Of a stretch of DNA of 17,083 bases, positions 6,127-13,977 are shown piece by piece. The stretch is from NCBI GenBank assembly GCA_964439215.1, contig CAYTNY010000050.1:1-17083 (forward strand), read 5' to 3'. The notes under the pieces are model-generated. The model did not search any database. It was not told the origin of the DNA and was given only the letters and a program-made list of their open reading frames with translations. The position numbers and the translations under genes were made by a program. The first letter of the stretch is position 1. Every line of letters begins with the position of its first letter. Source of the stretch: CAYTNY01 sp964439215. Its GTDB lineage: Bacteria > Oederibacteriota > PGYV01 > CAYTNY01.

Positions 6127-6471
6127 TCATCCCGGGGGCCAGGAAAAATCCCTTCCGCCCAGCAGATGCGCATGCAGGTGAAACACAACCTGCCCCGCGC
6201 TTTTATTTGTGTTAAAAACCGTCCTGTATCCCGCTTTTTCTATTCCTTTTTCTTCTGCTATCTTCGCTGCTATTAAAAAAATATGGCCCACTGTCTGTTC
6301 GTCTTCTTTTTTCATCTCATTCAGCGACGCAAAATGTTTTTTAGGGATAATAAGCACATGCACAGGTGCCTGGGGATTGATATCTTCAAACGCATACACA
6401 AGTTCATCCTCATAAATTTTTATGGAAGGTATTTCGCCTTTTATAATCCTGCAAAACATGCAATCATCCAT
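6127..6471 (-). CDS. hinT: HIT-family (HinT-like) purine nucleoside phosphoramidase
   Basis: This 114-residue HIT-superfamily protein of the HinT/PKCI branch hydrolyses adenosine or guanosine 5'-phosphoramidates and aminoacyl-adenylates. The histidine triad is HLHAHLLGG, with His98, His100 (nucleophile by family analogy) and His102. Cys4 and Cys7 (CMFC) and His46 suggest the zinc site seen in many bacterial members. The C-terminus FSWPPG is typical. The start is well supported, with AAGGAGG a few bases upstream of ATG. It is third in the minus-strand operon, 47 bases after mtaB. By context it may clear adenylates or nucleotide adducts alongside the RNA-modifying enzymes, but that is inference. 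Confidence 0.95.
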   Translation of the reverse strand: MDDCMFCRIIKGEIPSIKIYEDELVYAFEDINPQAPVHVLIIPKKHFASLNEMKKEDEQTVGHIFLIAAKIAEEKGIEKAGYRTVFNTNKSAGQVVFHLHAHLLGGRDFSWPPG

Positions 6472-6518
6472 AACCGCCTCCTTTTAAAATTTTTAAACAG
6501 TATTTTTTTCAACAAAAG

Positions 6519-7769
6519 TCAAATATCCGTCCGGATAATCTCTCCGGCAGCTTCTTTTCCGTTTATTCCGGAAATCCTTACCCGGATAATCTTATTCACA
6601 TACCTGCCCGCATCTTTAATTTTTACTTTTATATAATTTCCGGTATAACCCGTCCACACACCTTTTTTTTCTTCATTTTCCACAAGAACCTTTCTTATTT
6701 TCCCTTCATTGCCCGCGGCAAAGTCTTTTTGCTTTTTTTCGGCAAGTCCGGCAAGTTTTCTCATCCTTGCTTTTTTTTCTTTTTCATCCACTTTGCCGCC
6801 AAAGCCGGACGCCGCGGCATCGGGCCTGTCTGAATATGAAAACACATGTATTCTTGACAGCCTGAGATTCTCCGTAAATTTATATGTCTCCTCAAAATCA
6901 GCATCTGTTTCTCCGGGGAACCCTGTTATTATATCCGTTGTTATGCCTGCATCCGGCATTTTCTTTAAAATATATTCTGTCTTTTCCTTATATTCACGCG
7001 CCGTATATTTTCTGCGCATGAGCCTCAGTATTTTATCGCAGCCGCTCTGCATTGAAATATGAAAATGAGGACACATTTTTTCCGGATTATCAGCAAAAAA
7101 ATCCACTATGTCCTCCGAAAGATGCTCCGGCCCGACAGAACTCAGTCTTATTCTGCCGTTTTCATGCACCGCTGCCGCTTCTTTAAGCACATCCGGCAGA
7201 TTTTCCCGGTAATTGTTCTCCGCTCCGTAAAGTCCTATATTTATACCCGTAAGGATTATCTCCGCAAATCCTTTTTCTGTCAGGGCCCTTATTTCCTCTT
7301 TTATTTCATTTATAGGCCGGCTTTTTAATACACTGCCTCTTACAAAAGGAACCTCGCAATAAGAACAAAAATTGCTGCATCCGTCCTGTATCTTGACAAA
7401 CGCCCTGTTTTTCTGATAAAAATCCGAAATAATACGGGGCGGCAGAAAATCTTCCTCCGCCGGTTTCAGAGGATAAAACGAAACATCATATTTCCTGTCA
7501 TTGGGCACAACAATATCCGCATATTCTTTTTCAAAATTTCTTTTGGTAAGGCAGCCCGTCAGAATTATTTTTGCGGCGGTTGTTCTTTTTATGCGCCTTA
7601 TATCACGCATTATGTCCCTGTCTATCTTATCGGTTACGGTGCAGCTGTTTATTATATAAAATTCCGGCTCATTGCTTTCCGTTCCGCCTGCTGCTTCAAG
7701 GATTTCCCTTATGCGCTGGGTTTCATATTGATTTACCTTGCAGCCGTATGTCAAAAAACCGAATTTCAC
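6519..7769 (-). CDS. mtaB: tRNA (t6A37-C2)-methylthiotransferase
   Basis: This 416-residue radical-SAM methylthiotransferase of the MtaB subgroup converts t6A to ms2t6A at position 37 of ANN-decoding tRNAs. The N-terminal UPF0004 domain begins with the MtaB hallmark YGCKVNQYET; auxiliary cluster ligands are Cys10, Cys43 and Cys73. The radical-SAM cluster is Cys131-x3-Cys135-x2-Cys138 (CSNFCSYC), followed by PFVRG. A C-terminal TRAM-like beta segment (about 355-415) binds RNA. Length is normal. The start codon is GTG, and its TG is shared with the stop of the upstream gene (GTGA), with no convincing Shine-Dalgarno sequence, so translation should depend on termination of the upstream gene. Confidence 0.95.
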   Translation of the reverse strand: MKFGFLTYGCKVNQYETQRIREILEAAGGTESNEPEFYIINSCTVTDKIDRDIMRDIRRIKRTTAAKIILTGCLTKRNFEKEYADIVVPNDRKYDVSFYPLKPAEEDFLPPRIISDFYQKNRAFVKIQDGCSNFCSYCEVPFVRGSVLKSRPINEIKEEIRALTEKGFAEIILTGINIGLYGAENNYRENLPDVLKEAAAVHENGRIRLSSVGPEHLSEDIVDFFADNPEKMCPHFHISMQSGCDKILRLMRRKYTAREYKEKTEYILKKMPDAGITTDIITGFPGETDADFEETYKFTENLRLSRIHVFSYSDRPDAAASGFGGKVDEKEKKARMRKLAGLAEKKQKDFAAGNEGKIRKVLVENEEKKGVWTGYTGNYIKVKIKDAGRYVNKIIRVRISGINGKEAAGEIIRTDI

Positions 7770-8968
7770 TTATTAAACTCTGTCACGTCAATGTCCAGGT
7801 TATTTATTTCCGTTTCCAGCCCGAATGTTTCTGTTTTAAGTTCAAGGCCCGTCCTTGAAAGGAAAGTCTTTTTTATCCTTGTTTCAACCTGTTTTCTTTT
7901 TTCTTTTTCAACAACACTTAAAACAGTGCCGTCAAGGCCCATATTCATAAGCCTTACCGCCTTTGTTTCCGGAGCATCCTGGATCATATCTATAAGTATT
8001 TCGTTTTCTTCCTCTATAAGCTCCAGCCTGTTTTTGATGTTCCTCTGTGATTCATTTATAACATCCGCAAAACCGTTAAAATCTTTTTTTTCCAGATGCT
8101 CCATAGCTTTATACGCCCTTTCATTTTCTGATATGAAGTAAGCGCATCTTTTTCTCTGGGGAAGCTTGAGTTTATCTCTGTAATCATCAAACTTTTCAAG
8201 ACTCAGACTTTCAAGCCCTTCTCCCTCAAAACCGTTCTTTCTCATAATTTCAAGGGATTCTTTTACCTCTGAATATATTTTATTCTTTTTTTCCTCTATT
8301 TTCTTCTTTTTAACACCGGAGCTGAATATAAGAAATACATAATCACCCATAGGCGTATCAAGCGCCCTGCTGTCTTTTTTTTCAAGATCCAGATATGTAA
8401 GCGCTCCTTTTTTTCCGTAAATTATGGGCAGGTATTTCACTGTGTTTTTTTCTTTCCCCAAAAACGACGCTTCTCCCTGAGCGCATATATCAGCAAGTTC
8501 ATCATTTGTGATTTCCCAGTCGGAAAACTTCCCCGCTATTCTCGCGGATCCTATTTCCAGCGCCTCCATTGAGTTTGCGGAAAATTCATCAGGAATGGAA
8601 TTGTTTATATAAACATTCATGCCGTTTGTTTTTTTTCCGGTGCTTTCAAGCATAAAGAGCGTGCTTGCTATAAAATTTGCCCAGCCGTGCTCCTGCCTTG
8701 TCTGCGGTTCATTCAGGCTCAGTCTTATCTTCTCATCATACCTCTGCGAATAAAAACTGATAACCCTGTCGCCCTCTCTTCTTTTCTGCGCCATAATAAA
8801 AGCGGATTTATTGATATTTCCCGCTATTACTTTCCCTTTGTTGAACCCGGCAGTATCCCCTAATACTCTCACACTGCCCGGTATCATAACACCGCTTATA
8901 ATTTCACCTTTCGGTTCAAAAATCTGAAAAAAGTTTTTCGCTTCTTTAAACATTGTTTCACTTGTCAT
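7766..8968 (-). CDS. Galactokinase-like GHMP-family protein, predicted catalytically dead
   Basis: This 400-residue protein is recognisable as a galactokinase homologue across its whole length but lacks the catalytic residues. IPGSVRVLGDTAGFNKG (29-45) matches the sugar-binding APGRVNLIGEHTDYNGG, with Glu, His and Asp replaced by Asp38, Thr39 and Gly41. The ATP loop PxGxGLSSSAA becomes PDEFSANSMEA (126-136), losing its glycines. The catalytic Asp of GIMDQF aligns with Lys178 (NTVKYL), while the following GKKGAL is kept. The third GHMP motif, normally RMTGAGFGG, is RLMNMGLDG (339-347). The helical segment YFISENERAYKAME (277-290) is well conserved. It is probably a regulatory or scaffold pseudokinase. 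It is the first gene of the operon, with AAGGAGT six bases before ATG, and its stop overlaps mtaB. Confidence 0.72.
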   Translation of the reverse strand: MTSETMFKEAKNFFQIFEPKGEIISGVMIPGSVRVLGDTAGFNKGKVIAGNINKSAFIMAQKRREGDRVISFYSQRYDEKIRLSLNEPQTRQEHGWANFIASTLFMLESTGKKTNGMNVYINNSIPDEFSANSMEALEIGSARIAGKFSDWEITNDELADICAQGEASFLGKEKNTVKYLPIIYGKKGALTYLDLEKKDSRALDTPMGDYVFLIFSSGVKKKKIEEKKNKIYSEVKESLEIMRKNGFEGEGLESLSLEKFDDYRDKLKLPQRKRCAYFISENERAYKAMEHLEKKDFNGFADVINESQRNIKNRLELIEEENEILIDMIQDAPETKAVRLMNMGLDGTVLSVVEKEKRKQVETRIKKTFLSRTGLELKTETFGLETEINNLDIDVTEFNK

Positions 8969-9033
8969 TTTTTACTCCTTAAGTTTCTTATTTTACGGGG
9001 CTGCCTTGCTTTTCCCGCCTCAGATAGTTTTGT

Positions 9034-9062
9034 ATTATACAATGACCGCAGTCATTTTTAAA
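9034..9062 (-). promoter_or_regulatory. Candidate promoter of the pseudokinase-mtaB-hinT-methyltransferase-ubiA operon
   Basis: On the minus strand a perfect -10 TATAAT (9034-9039) is preceded at 17 bases by TTTAAA (9057-9062), a partial match to TTGACA. The predicted start gives a leader of about 60 bases before the Shine-Dalgarno sequence and ATG at 8968. Confidence 0.55.
9041..9056. promoter_or_regulatory. Perfect inverted repeat in the promoter spacer (candidate operator)
   Basis: AATGAC (9041-9046) and GTCATT (9051-9056) are perfect inverted repeats around CGCA. They fill almost the whole space between the predicted -35 and -10. A dimeric repressor or activator bound here would directly control RNA polymerase. 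No regulator gene is next to it. Confidence 0.5.
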
Positions 9063-9148
9063 GCATTCTTTTATATTTTCACGGTTTTTTCCGGCAGGTT
9101 TTATTATCTGTCTTTCCGCATATCAAATACCGCGGCATTCAAAACTGT

Positions 9149-9174
9149 AAAACAGGCTCTTTTCAGCCTGTTTT
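9149..9174 (-). terminator. Intrinsic terminator of the binding-protein/pilB operon, overlapping the stop codon
   Basis: AAAACAGGCT (9149-9158) and AGCCTGTTTT (9165-9174) form a 10-bp stem around a six-base loop. On the minus strand the stem includes the final codons and the TGA (9163-9165) of the downstream ATPase, and ends in TTTT. Confidence 0.75.
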
Positions 9175-10917
9175 TATATACTCCGAAAGAGGTTTGTCCT
9201 GAAGAGTTTCGTTTACAACCTCATCAAATGTAGTAAGGCCCAGTTTCATAAGCTCAATGGCTGATTCTCTCATTGTCCTCATCCCCTGGCGCCACGCTTC
9301 CCGCTTTAAATCATTCAGATTGCCTTTGTTGAAGATAACGTCCCTTATAGCCATGTTTACAGGCAGAACCTCATATACGGCAATTCTTCCTTTGTATCCC
9401 GTATAATGACACGCAGGGCATCCCGCCCCTTCAAAAAAGTTGTGCCCTTCAAGAATTTCAGGAGGTATGCCCTGCTTTTTTGCTTTTACCATATCAAGAA
9501 CTTTTACCTTTTCTTTGCAGGATTCGCATACTCTTCTGACAAGCCTCTGAGACACCGCTACAAGCACGGATGATCCCACATATATGGGGTCGATGCCCAT
9601 ATCCACAAGCCTCGTTATTGTTGTAGGCGCGTCATTTGTATGGACCGTGGACAGTACAAGGTGGCCGGTAAGCGCTGCTTTTACCGCGATTGACGCTGTT
9701 TCGTCGTCTCTTATTTCCCCTACCAGCATTACATCAGGGTCCTGCCTCAAAAATGACCTTAAAACATTCGCAAAAGTAAGATTGGCCCCGGGATTTACCT
9801 GCACCTGCACAATATGAGGAAGCCTGTATTCAATCGGATCCTCAACAGTCTGTATATTAAGATGCGGATCATTTATATACGATATACATCCGTAAACCGT
9901 TGTTGTTTTGCCGCATGCGGTAGGGCCTGTTATAAGAACCATCCCGTACGGATTTTCAAGGCCTTTCTTCAGCGTCACCAGCTGATCCTCAAAAAGCCCG
10001 AGATCTTTAAGTTCAAGACTTACGGCTTCCTGGTTTATGACCCTCATTACAATATTTTCACCCCATATACTCGGAACCGCCGATACTCTGAAATCAACTG
10101 TTTTTCCGTTGGAAAGCATATATCTTATACGCCCGTCCTGAGGCAGTCTTTTTTCTATTATATTCATGCCGGACAAAAGTTTCAGCCTGGATGTAAGAGT
10201 TTTCTTAAACTGTATTTTCGGCGGAGGCATTTCCACCAGCGCGCCGTCAATTCTATACCGCAGCACTATCTTTTTTTCATAAGGATTTATATGTATATCC
10301 GACGCCCTTTTAATGACCGCATCCTCAAAAAGATAATTGACATATTTTACAACAGGGCTGTTCTCCCCTTCTATGTCCCCTTCTTCCCCCTCCTCATCCG
10401 ATTTTAACTCCTCAAGTATTTCTATTTCCAGGTCTTCGCCGCCGAATTCCTTCATTGCATCATCAAGACTGCTTTCCTGTCCGTAAATCTTGTCTATTGT
10501 TTCATCCAGGGCTGATTCGGTGGTAACCACGAACTGAATTTCAAATTCACCTTCCGCCGCGACTTCAAACTTCAAATTCATCTGAAGCGACGGATCCATG
10601 GGATTTGAAGTGGCAAAAATAATCTTATCCGGTTTTTTTTCAATAGGGATAGCTTTATATTTTTTCGCGGTCTCGGCGGTTATCAGGTTTTTAATTTCAT
10701 CATCTATATGAACCATGGCAACATCAACAAATCTCACACCCACCTGCATTGCCAGAAAATGATAAAGAACATCTTCGGTTATATGCCCCATCTTTACCAG
10801 CACAAAACCGAGAGAATCGCTGGTTTTTGACTGTTCCTCAACAGCTTCTTCGAGCTGTTCCTCTGTTATCATTCCTTCTTCAAGCAGTATCTGTCCGAGC
10901 CGTTTGGCTTCACTCAT
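9163..10917 (-). CDS. PilB/GspE-family assembly ATPase, second of a tandem pair, altered Walker A
   Basis: This 584-residue hexameric secretion ATPase powers type IV pilus extension or type II secretion from the cytoplasmic side. The N-terminal T2SSE-N (MshEN-like) domain (about 1-150) has the typical KRLGQILLEEGMITEEQL start. A very acidic linker (155-186) follows, then the N2 domain and the ATPase core. Walker A is GPTACGKT (331-338) rather than the usual GPTGSGKT; it still fits GxxxxGKT. The Asp box is VEDP (358-361), Walker B is VMLVGE (396-401), and the His box is TGHLVLSTVHTND. Zinc cysteines are Cys464, Cys467, Cys500 and Cys503. Start: GGAAGGAG precedes ATG, two bases after the upstream stop. 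No pilin or platform gene is in the window. Confidence 0.93.
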   Translation of the reverse strand: MSEAKRLGQILLEEGMITEEQLEEAVEEQSKTSDSLGFVLVKMGHITEDVLYHFLAMQVGVRFVDVAMVHIDDEIKNLITAETAKKYKAIPIEKKPDKIIFATSNPMDPSLQMNLKFEVAAEGEFEIQFVVTTESALDETIDKIYGQESSLDDAMKEFGGEDLEIEILEELKSDEEGEEGDIEGENSPVVKYVNYLFEDAVIKRASDIHINPYEKKIVLRYRIDGALVEMPPPKIQFKKTLTSRLKLLSGMNIIEKRLPQDGRIRYMLSNGKTVDFRVSAVPSIWGENIVMRVINQEAVSLELKDLGLFEDQLVTLKKGLENPYGMVLITGPTACGKTTTVYGCISYINDPHLNIQTVEDPIEYRLPHIVQVQVNPGANLTFANVLRSFLRQDPDVMLVGEIRDDETASIAVKAALTGHLVLSTVHTNDAPTTITRLVDMGIDPIYVGSSVLVAVSQRLVRRVCESCKEKVKVLDMVKAKKQGIPPEILEGHNFFEGAGCPACHYTGYKGRIAVYEVLPVNMAIRDVIFNKGNLNDLKREAWRQGMRTMRESAIELMKLGLTTFDEVVNETLQDKPLSEYIKTG

Positions 10918-10919
10918 TA

Positions 10920-12632
10920 TCAGTCTCCTTCCGATGTGACTCTGAGAACCTCTTCCACCGTAGAAACACCTATTCTTAATTTTTCAATGGCGATTTCCCT
11001 CAATGTTCTCATTCCGTCTTTTGCGGCCTGTTCTTTTATAAGATTAAGGTCGGATCTCGCGTAAATAAGATCCGACATTTCAGGAGTAACAAGCATTATT
11101 TCATAGATGGCAACACGCCCCTTATAGCCGGAGCCGCCGCATTTGGGGCATCCTGTTCCTTTCTGAAAATCCGCTCCCTGCAGTTCCTCGTCCTTTAACA
11201 AGAGTTTATGTATTTCTTCGGGGCTCGGCGTATAAGGCTTTTTGCAGTTTCCGCAGATTCTCCTCATAAGCCTCTGGGCTATTATTATTTTTACAGCGGA
11301 TCCGACATATACAGGATCCACGCCCATATCAATGAGCCTCATTATCGTGGAAGGCGAATCATTTGTGTGCAGTGTGGAAAAAAGCAGATGCCCTGTCAGC
11401 GCCGCTTTGATTGCTATTTCCGCTGTTTCAGTATCACGTATCTCGCCGACCATCATTATGTTCGGGTCCTGCCTTAAAGTCGCCCTTAGAGCCGTGGAAA
11501 AATTAAAACCTATATCAGAGTTCATCTGAAACTGTATTATCCCCGGCAGCTGAAACTCCACCGGATCTTCAAGCGTCATAATGTTTTTTGATATGTCATT
11601 GACCGTGGACAAAGCGGAATAAAGAGTTGTTGTTTTTCCCGAGCCGGTAGGGCCGGTATGAAGTATGAGTCCGTAAGGCGACTGAATTGCTTCCTGATAT
11701 TTATCAAGCTCCGCCTGCTCAAAACCCAGTTTTGACAAATCAAGCATAAGATTTCCCTGGTCAAGTATCCTCATTACAACATTTTCGCCGTAAAGCGAGG
11801 GCAGCACCGAAACACGAAGGTCAATAACTTTATTAAGTACTTTTATTTTAATACGTCCGTCCTGGGCCGCTCTTCTCTCCATTATATCCATTCTTGACAT
11901 GACTTTTATTCTGGAAACTATAGCGTGCCTGTACTGTTTCGGGGGCGAAGGCTGCCTGTGAAGAACACCGTCAACTCTGTACCTTACAACCATATTTTTC
12001 TGTGCCGGATTCAGGTGTATATCAGACGCGTTTATTCTTACAGCTTCGGAGATAAGCGCGTTTGTCATTTTAATGACAGGCGCTGATTCTTCATTTAAAC
12101 TCACTCCGTCGCTCTCAACCTCATCATCCTCATCCAAAGCTTCTCCCTGTTCATCTTTAAATATCTCAGAAAGGCTTTTATCCATTTCAAGGTCTTCCGT
12201 AACTCCGTAAAAACGGCTGAGCGCGTTTCTTATGCCTGTTTCAGAGGTAATAACGAATTTCAGTTCAATATCAGGATGTATCAGCGCGTTTTCCCTGACT
12301 CTTGTCCCTAAATGCTCATCCGGTTCGGAAGTTGCCAGCAGTATCTTTTTTTGATCCGATTCCAGAGGAACAACTCCGAATTTTTCCGCGACTTCTTTGC
12401 TTATAGTTTTTATTGTTTCTTCCGGTATATCTCTGTCCGCAATGTCAACATATTCAATTCCGAATTGTATCGCGAGAAAATAATAAAGCGCTTCCTCTGT
12501 TATGAAATGCATTCTGACAAGAATTCTTCCCAAAGGCTCCCCTGTTTTCGCCTGTTCTTCTATGGCCTGCTTCAGCTGTTCATCGGTAATAAGGCTCTCT
12601 TCGGTCAGCAGATCTCCAAGTCTTTTTGCCAT
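10920..12632 (-). CDS. PilB/GspE-family assembly ATPase, first of a tandem pair
   Basis: This 570-residue paralogue of the next gene has the same domain order: T2SSE-N domain (1-145), acidic linker (about 155-182), N2 domain and ATPase core. All core motifs are canonical: Walker A GPTGSGKT (327-334), Asp box LEDP, Walker B IMMVGE with Glu397, His box TGHLLFSTLHTND, and zinc cysteines Cys460, Cys463, Cys495 and Cys498. It should hydrolyse ATP to drive pilus extension or type II secretion. It follows the periplasmic binding protein by 15 bases with a GGAGAA site before ATG, and is followed by its paralogue after two bases, so all three are one operon. PilB versus GspE cannot be decided without the pilins and inner-membrane partners, which are not here. 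Confidence 0.94.
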   Translation of the reverse strand: MAKRLGDLLTEESLITDEQLKQAIEEQAKTGEPLGRILVRMHFITEEALYYFLAIQFGIEYVDIADRDIPEETIKTISKEVAEKFGVVPLESDQKKILLATSEPDEHLGTRVRENALIHPDIELKFVITSETGIRNALSRFYGVTEDLEMDKSLSEIFKDEQGEALDEDDEVESDGVSLNEESAPVIKMTNALISEAVRINASDIHLNPAQKNMVVRYRVDGVLHRQPSPPKQYRHAIVSRIKVMSRMDIMERRAAQDGRIKIKVLNKVIDLRVSVLPSLYGENVVMRILDQGNLMLDLSKLGFEQAELDKYQEAIQSPYGLILHTGPTGSGKTTTLYSALSTVNDISKNIMTLEDPVEFQLPGIIQFQMNSDIGFNFSTALRATLRQDPNIMMVGEIRDTETAEIAIKAALTGHLLFSTLHTNDSPSTIMRLIDMGVDPVYVGSAVKIIIAQRLMRRICGNCKKPYTPSPEEIHKLLLKDEELQGADFQKGTGCPKCGGSGYKGRVAIYEIMLVTPEMSDLIYARSDLNLIKEQAAKDGMRTLREIAIEKLRIGVSTVEEVLRVTSEGD

Positions 12633-12647
12633 ATTCTTTTCTCCGGT

Positions 12648-13751
12648 TTATTTTGCTTTTTTATATTTCTCAAGTGTTTCGCCCTTTATGGGATAATGCC
12701 AGAACGTTGATCTGCGTATGATATAAAGATAAAACGCGGGATCCAGACGCTCTCCCCGGTCATTAAATATTATATCACCGGTAATGCCTTTTTGTTTCAT
12801 ATTTTTAAGATATTCTTTCACGTCTCCGCCCCCGTCTGAAATGTATTCGCAGATTTCTCCGGCTGTCAGCGCGGCTTCATAGATATAGGGAAGATATTTA
12901 TTTACCTCTGTATATCTTTTGCTGTATTTCCTCATAACAGGCGCAAAACTTTTCATCTGCCATACTGATTCAGGCGAAAGCTTTGTCGTGAATTCCGCGC
13001 CTTCGCCGCCTGATTTGGCGCTCTTAATAAATTTTCTCGTAAAAATATCCGATGTCCCCGTAAAAACAGCCCCGACATTAAGCTCGTTTGCCTGACGCGC
13101 AATCATCCCCGCCTGCCTGGACCCTCCCGCAAAATAAATCACTCTTACTCTTTTATCCCTTAAATATATAAGGATATTCTTAAAATCCGTTCTTTCGGGG
13201 CTGACTCCGCGAAACTGGCTGATAACCGCGCCGTTTTCTCTTACTGTTTCTGTATAAGCATCCGCCATGCTTTTATAATCTTCATTTCCCTCTACATAAA
13301 TAACGCCGAAATTACGCCGTCCAAAAACAGCAATGTCAGTTCTTGCAAGAGCGGCGGCCAGCTGGGATTCCGAGGCGCATATCCTGTAAGCATTATCGTA
13401 TTCATTAAACGCCTCATACTGCGAACAAACGGATATAAAAGATGTTTTTTCCATTGCCTCCACCGCTTCCGAATGCCTCTCATCAAAACACCCTATAACA
13501 GCAATGAGATTTTTTGTGTTTTTCATATCTTTTTTAAAATCCGCAGAAGTATCATCAAAAACAGCTGTTTCCACATATCTGCCGTTTATGGTATCCGAAT
13601 ATTCGGAAGCTATAAGTTCCGCCATATTAAGACAGCTTTTTGCAATACTATTGGAAGTATTTCCCGCGGCCCCTATTATGAAAACATCATCCGCAGTACA
13701 CAAAAACGGAATAAAAACAGCCAGAAAAACCATACATATTTTTATATACAT
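12648..13751 (-). CDS. Secreted type I periplasmic binding protein (LivK/LivJ class), no ABC partners
   Basis: This 367-residue protein has a signal peptide (hydrophobic 5-17, likely cleaved after Cys18-Thr-Ala20). The mature part has the two-lobe layout of type I periplasmic binding proteins such as LivK and amide/urea receptors: IGAAGNTS near the start, IAVIGCFDERHSEAVE as the lobe-1 ligand loop, VSPERTDFKNILIYLRDKRVRVIYFAGG at the lobe-2 entry, and a LPYIYEAALTAGEICEYI helix late. The ligand is unknown. LivK-type proteins normally deliver to LivHMFG permease/ATPases, but none is present; instead two pilus/secretion ATPases follow in the same operon. It may be a sensor or an envelope component rather than an importer. 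The promoter and the GGAGG five bases before ATG are excellent. Confidence 0.8.
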   Translation of the reverse strand: MYIKICMVFLAVFIPFLCTADDVFIIGAAGNTSNSIAKSCLNMAELIASEYSDTINGRYVETAVFDDTSADFKKDMKNTKNLIAVIGCFDERHSEAVEAMEKTSFISVCSQYEAFNEYDNAYRICASESQLAAALARTDIAVFGRRNFGVIYVEGNEDYKSMADAYTETVRENGAVISQFRGVSPERTDFKNILIYLRDKRVRVIYFAGGSRQAGMIARQANELNVGAVFTGTSDIFTRKFIKSAKSGGEGAEFTTKLSPESVWQMKSFAPVMRKYSKRYTEVNKYLPYIYEAALTAGEICEYISDGGGDVKEYLKNMKQKGITGDIIFNDRGERLDPAFYLYIIRRSTFWHYPIKGETLEKYKKAK

Positions 13752-13786
13752 TAAATCCTCCGTATAAATTCATGCCGAATAAATCC

Positions 13787-13814
13787 ATTATACCACTTTG
13801 ATTTGCTATGTCAA
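13787..13814 (-). promoter_or_regulatory. Consensus sigma-70-type promoter of the binding-protein/pilB operon
   Basis: On the minus strand, TTGACA (13809-13814), a 16-base spacer and TATAAT (13787-13792) are both perfect, with TG one base before the -10. The start would fall near 13780, giving a short leader with GGAGG at 13757-13761. Housekeeping sigma and high basal expression are expected. Confidence 0.85.
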
Positions 13815-13893
13815 TAAACGGGCGCTCCGGGGCGCTGTGTCTGTTTTCACATTATGCGTTTAAAATCAGACGCTGCGCCGCCTGTTATTGCTG

Positions 13894-13908
13894 CGGCATA
13901 AAATGCCG
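13894..13908. other. Small perfect hairpin between promoter and terminator
   Basis: CGGCAT-AAA-ATGCCG is a 6-bp perfect stem with no T-run on either strand. Apart from this hairpin, the operon promoter and the terminator, 13752-13977 shows nothing else. Confidence 0.35.
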
Positions 13909-13920
13909 GACATTACATAT

Positions 13921-13958
13921 AAAAAAAAAGCCCCGCGGCTCTATGCCGCGGGGCTTTT
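13921..13958 (-). terminator. Strong intrinsic terminator of the repeat lipoprotein
   Basis: GCCCCGCGGC (13930-13939) and GCCGCGGGGC (13945-13954) form a perfect 10-bp GC stem around TCTAT, flanked by four A/T pairs. Nine A on the plus strand (13921-13929) give a nine-U tail for minus-strand transcription. TTTT on the other side could let it act in both directions. Confidence 0.95.
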
Positions 13959-13977
13959 AAATCAGACTCAACTATTA

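Noticed and set aside
9814..10407. A long plus-strand open frame (about 197 codons) opposite the second PilB gene
   Set aside because: It lies fully antisense to a protein with clear ATPase motifs, has no domain-like sequence, and is rich in His/Arg/Tyr/Phe as expected for a shadow frame.
13894..13908. CGGCAT-AAA-ATGCCG as a terminator
   Set aside because: The stem is short and no T-run follows on either strand; the real terminator is at 13921-13958.
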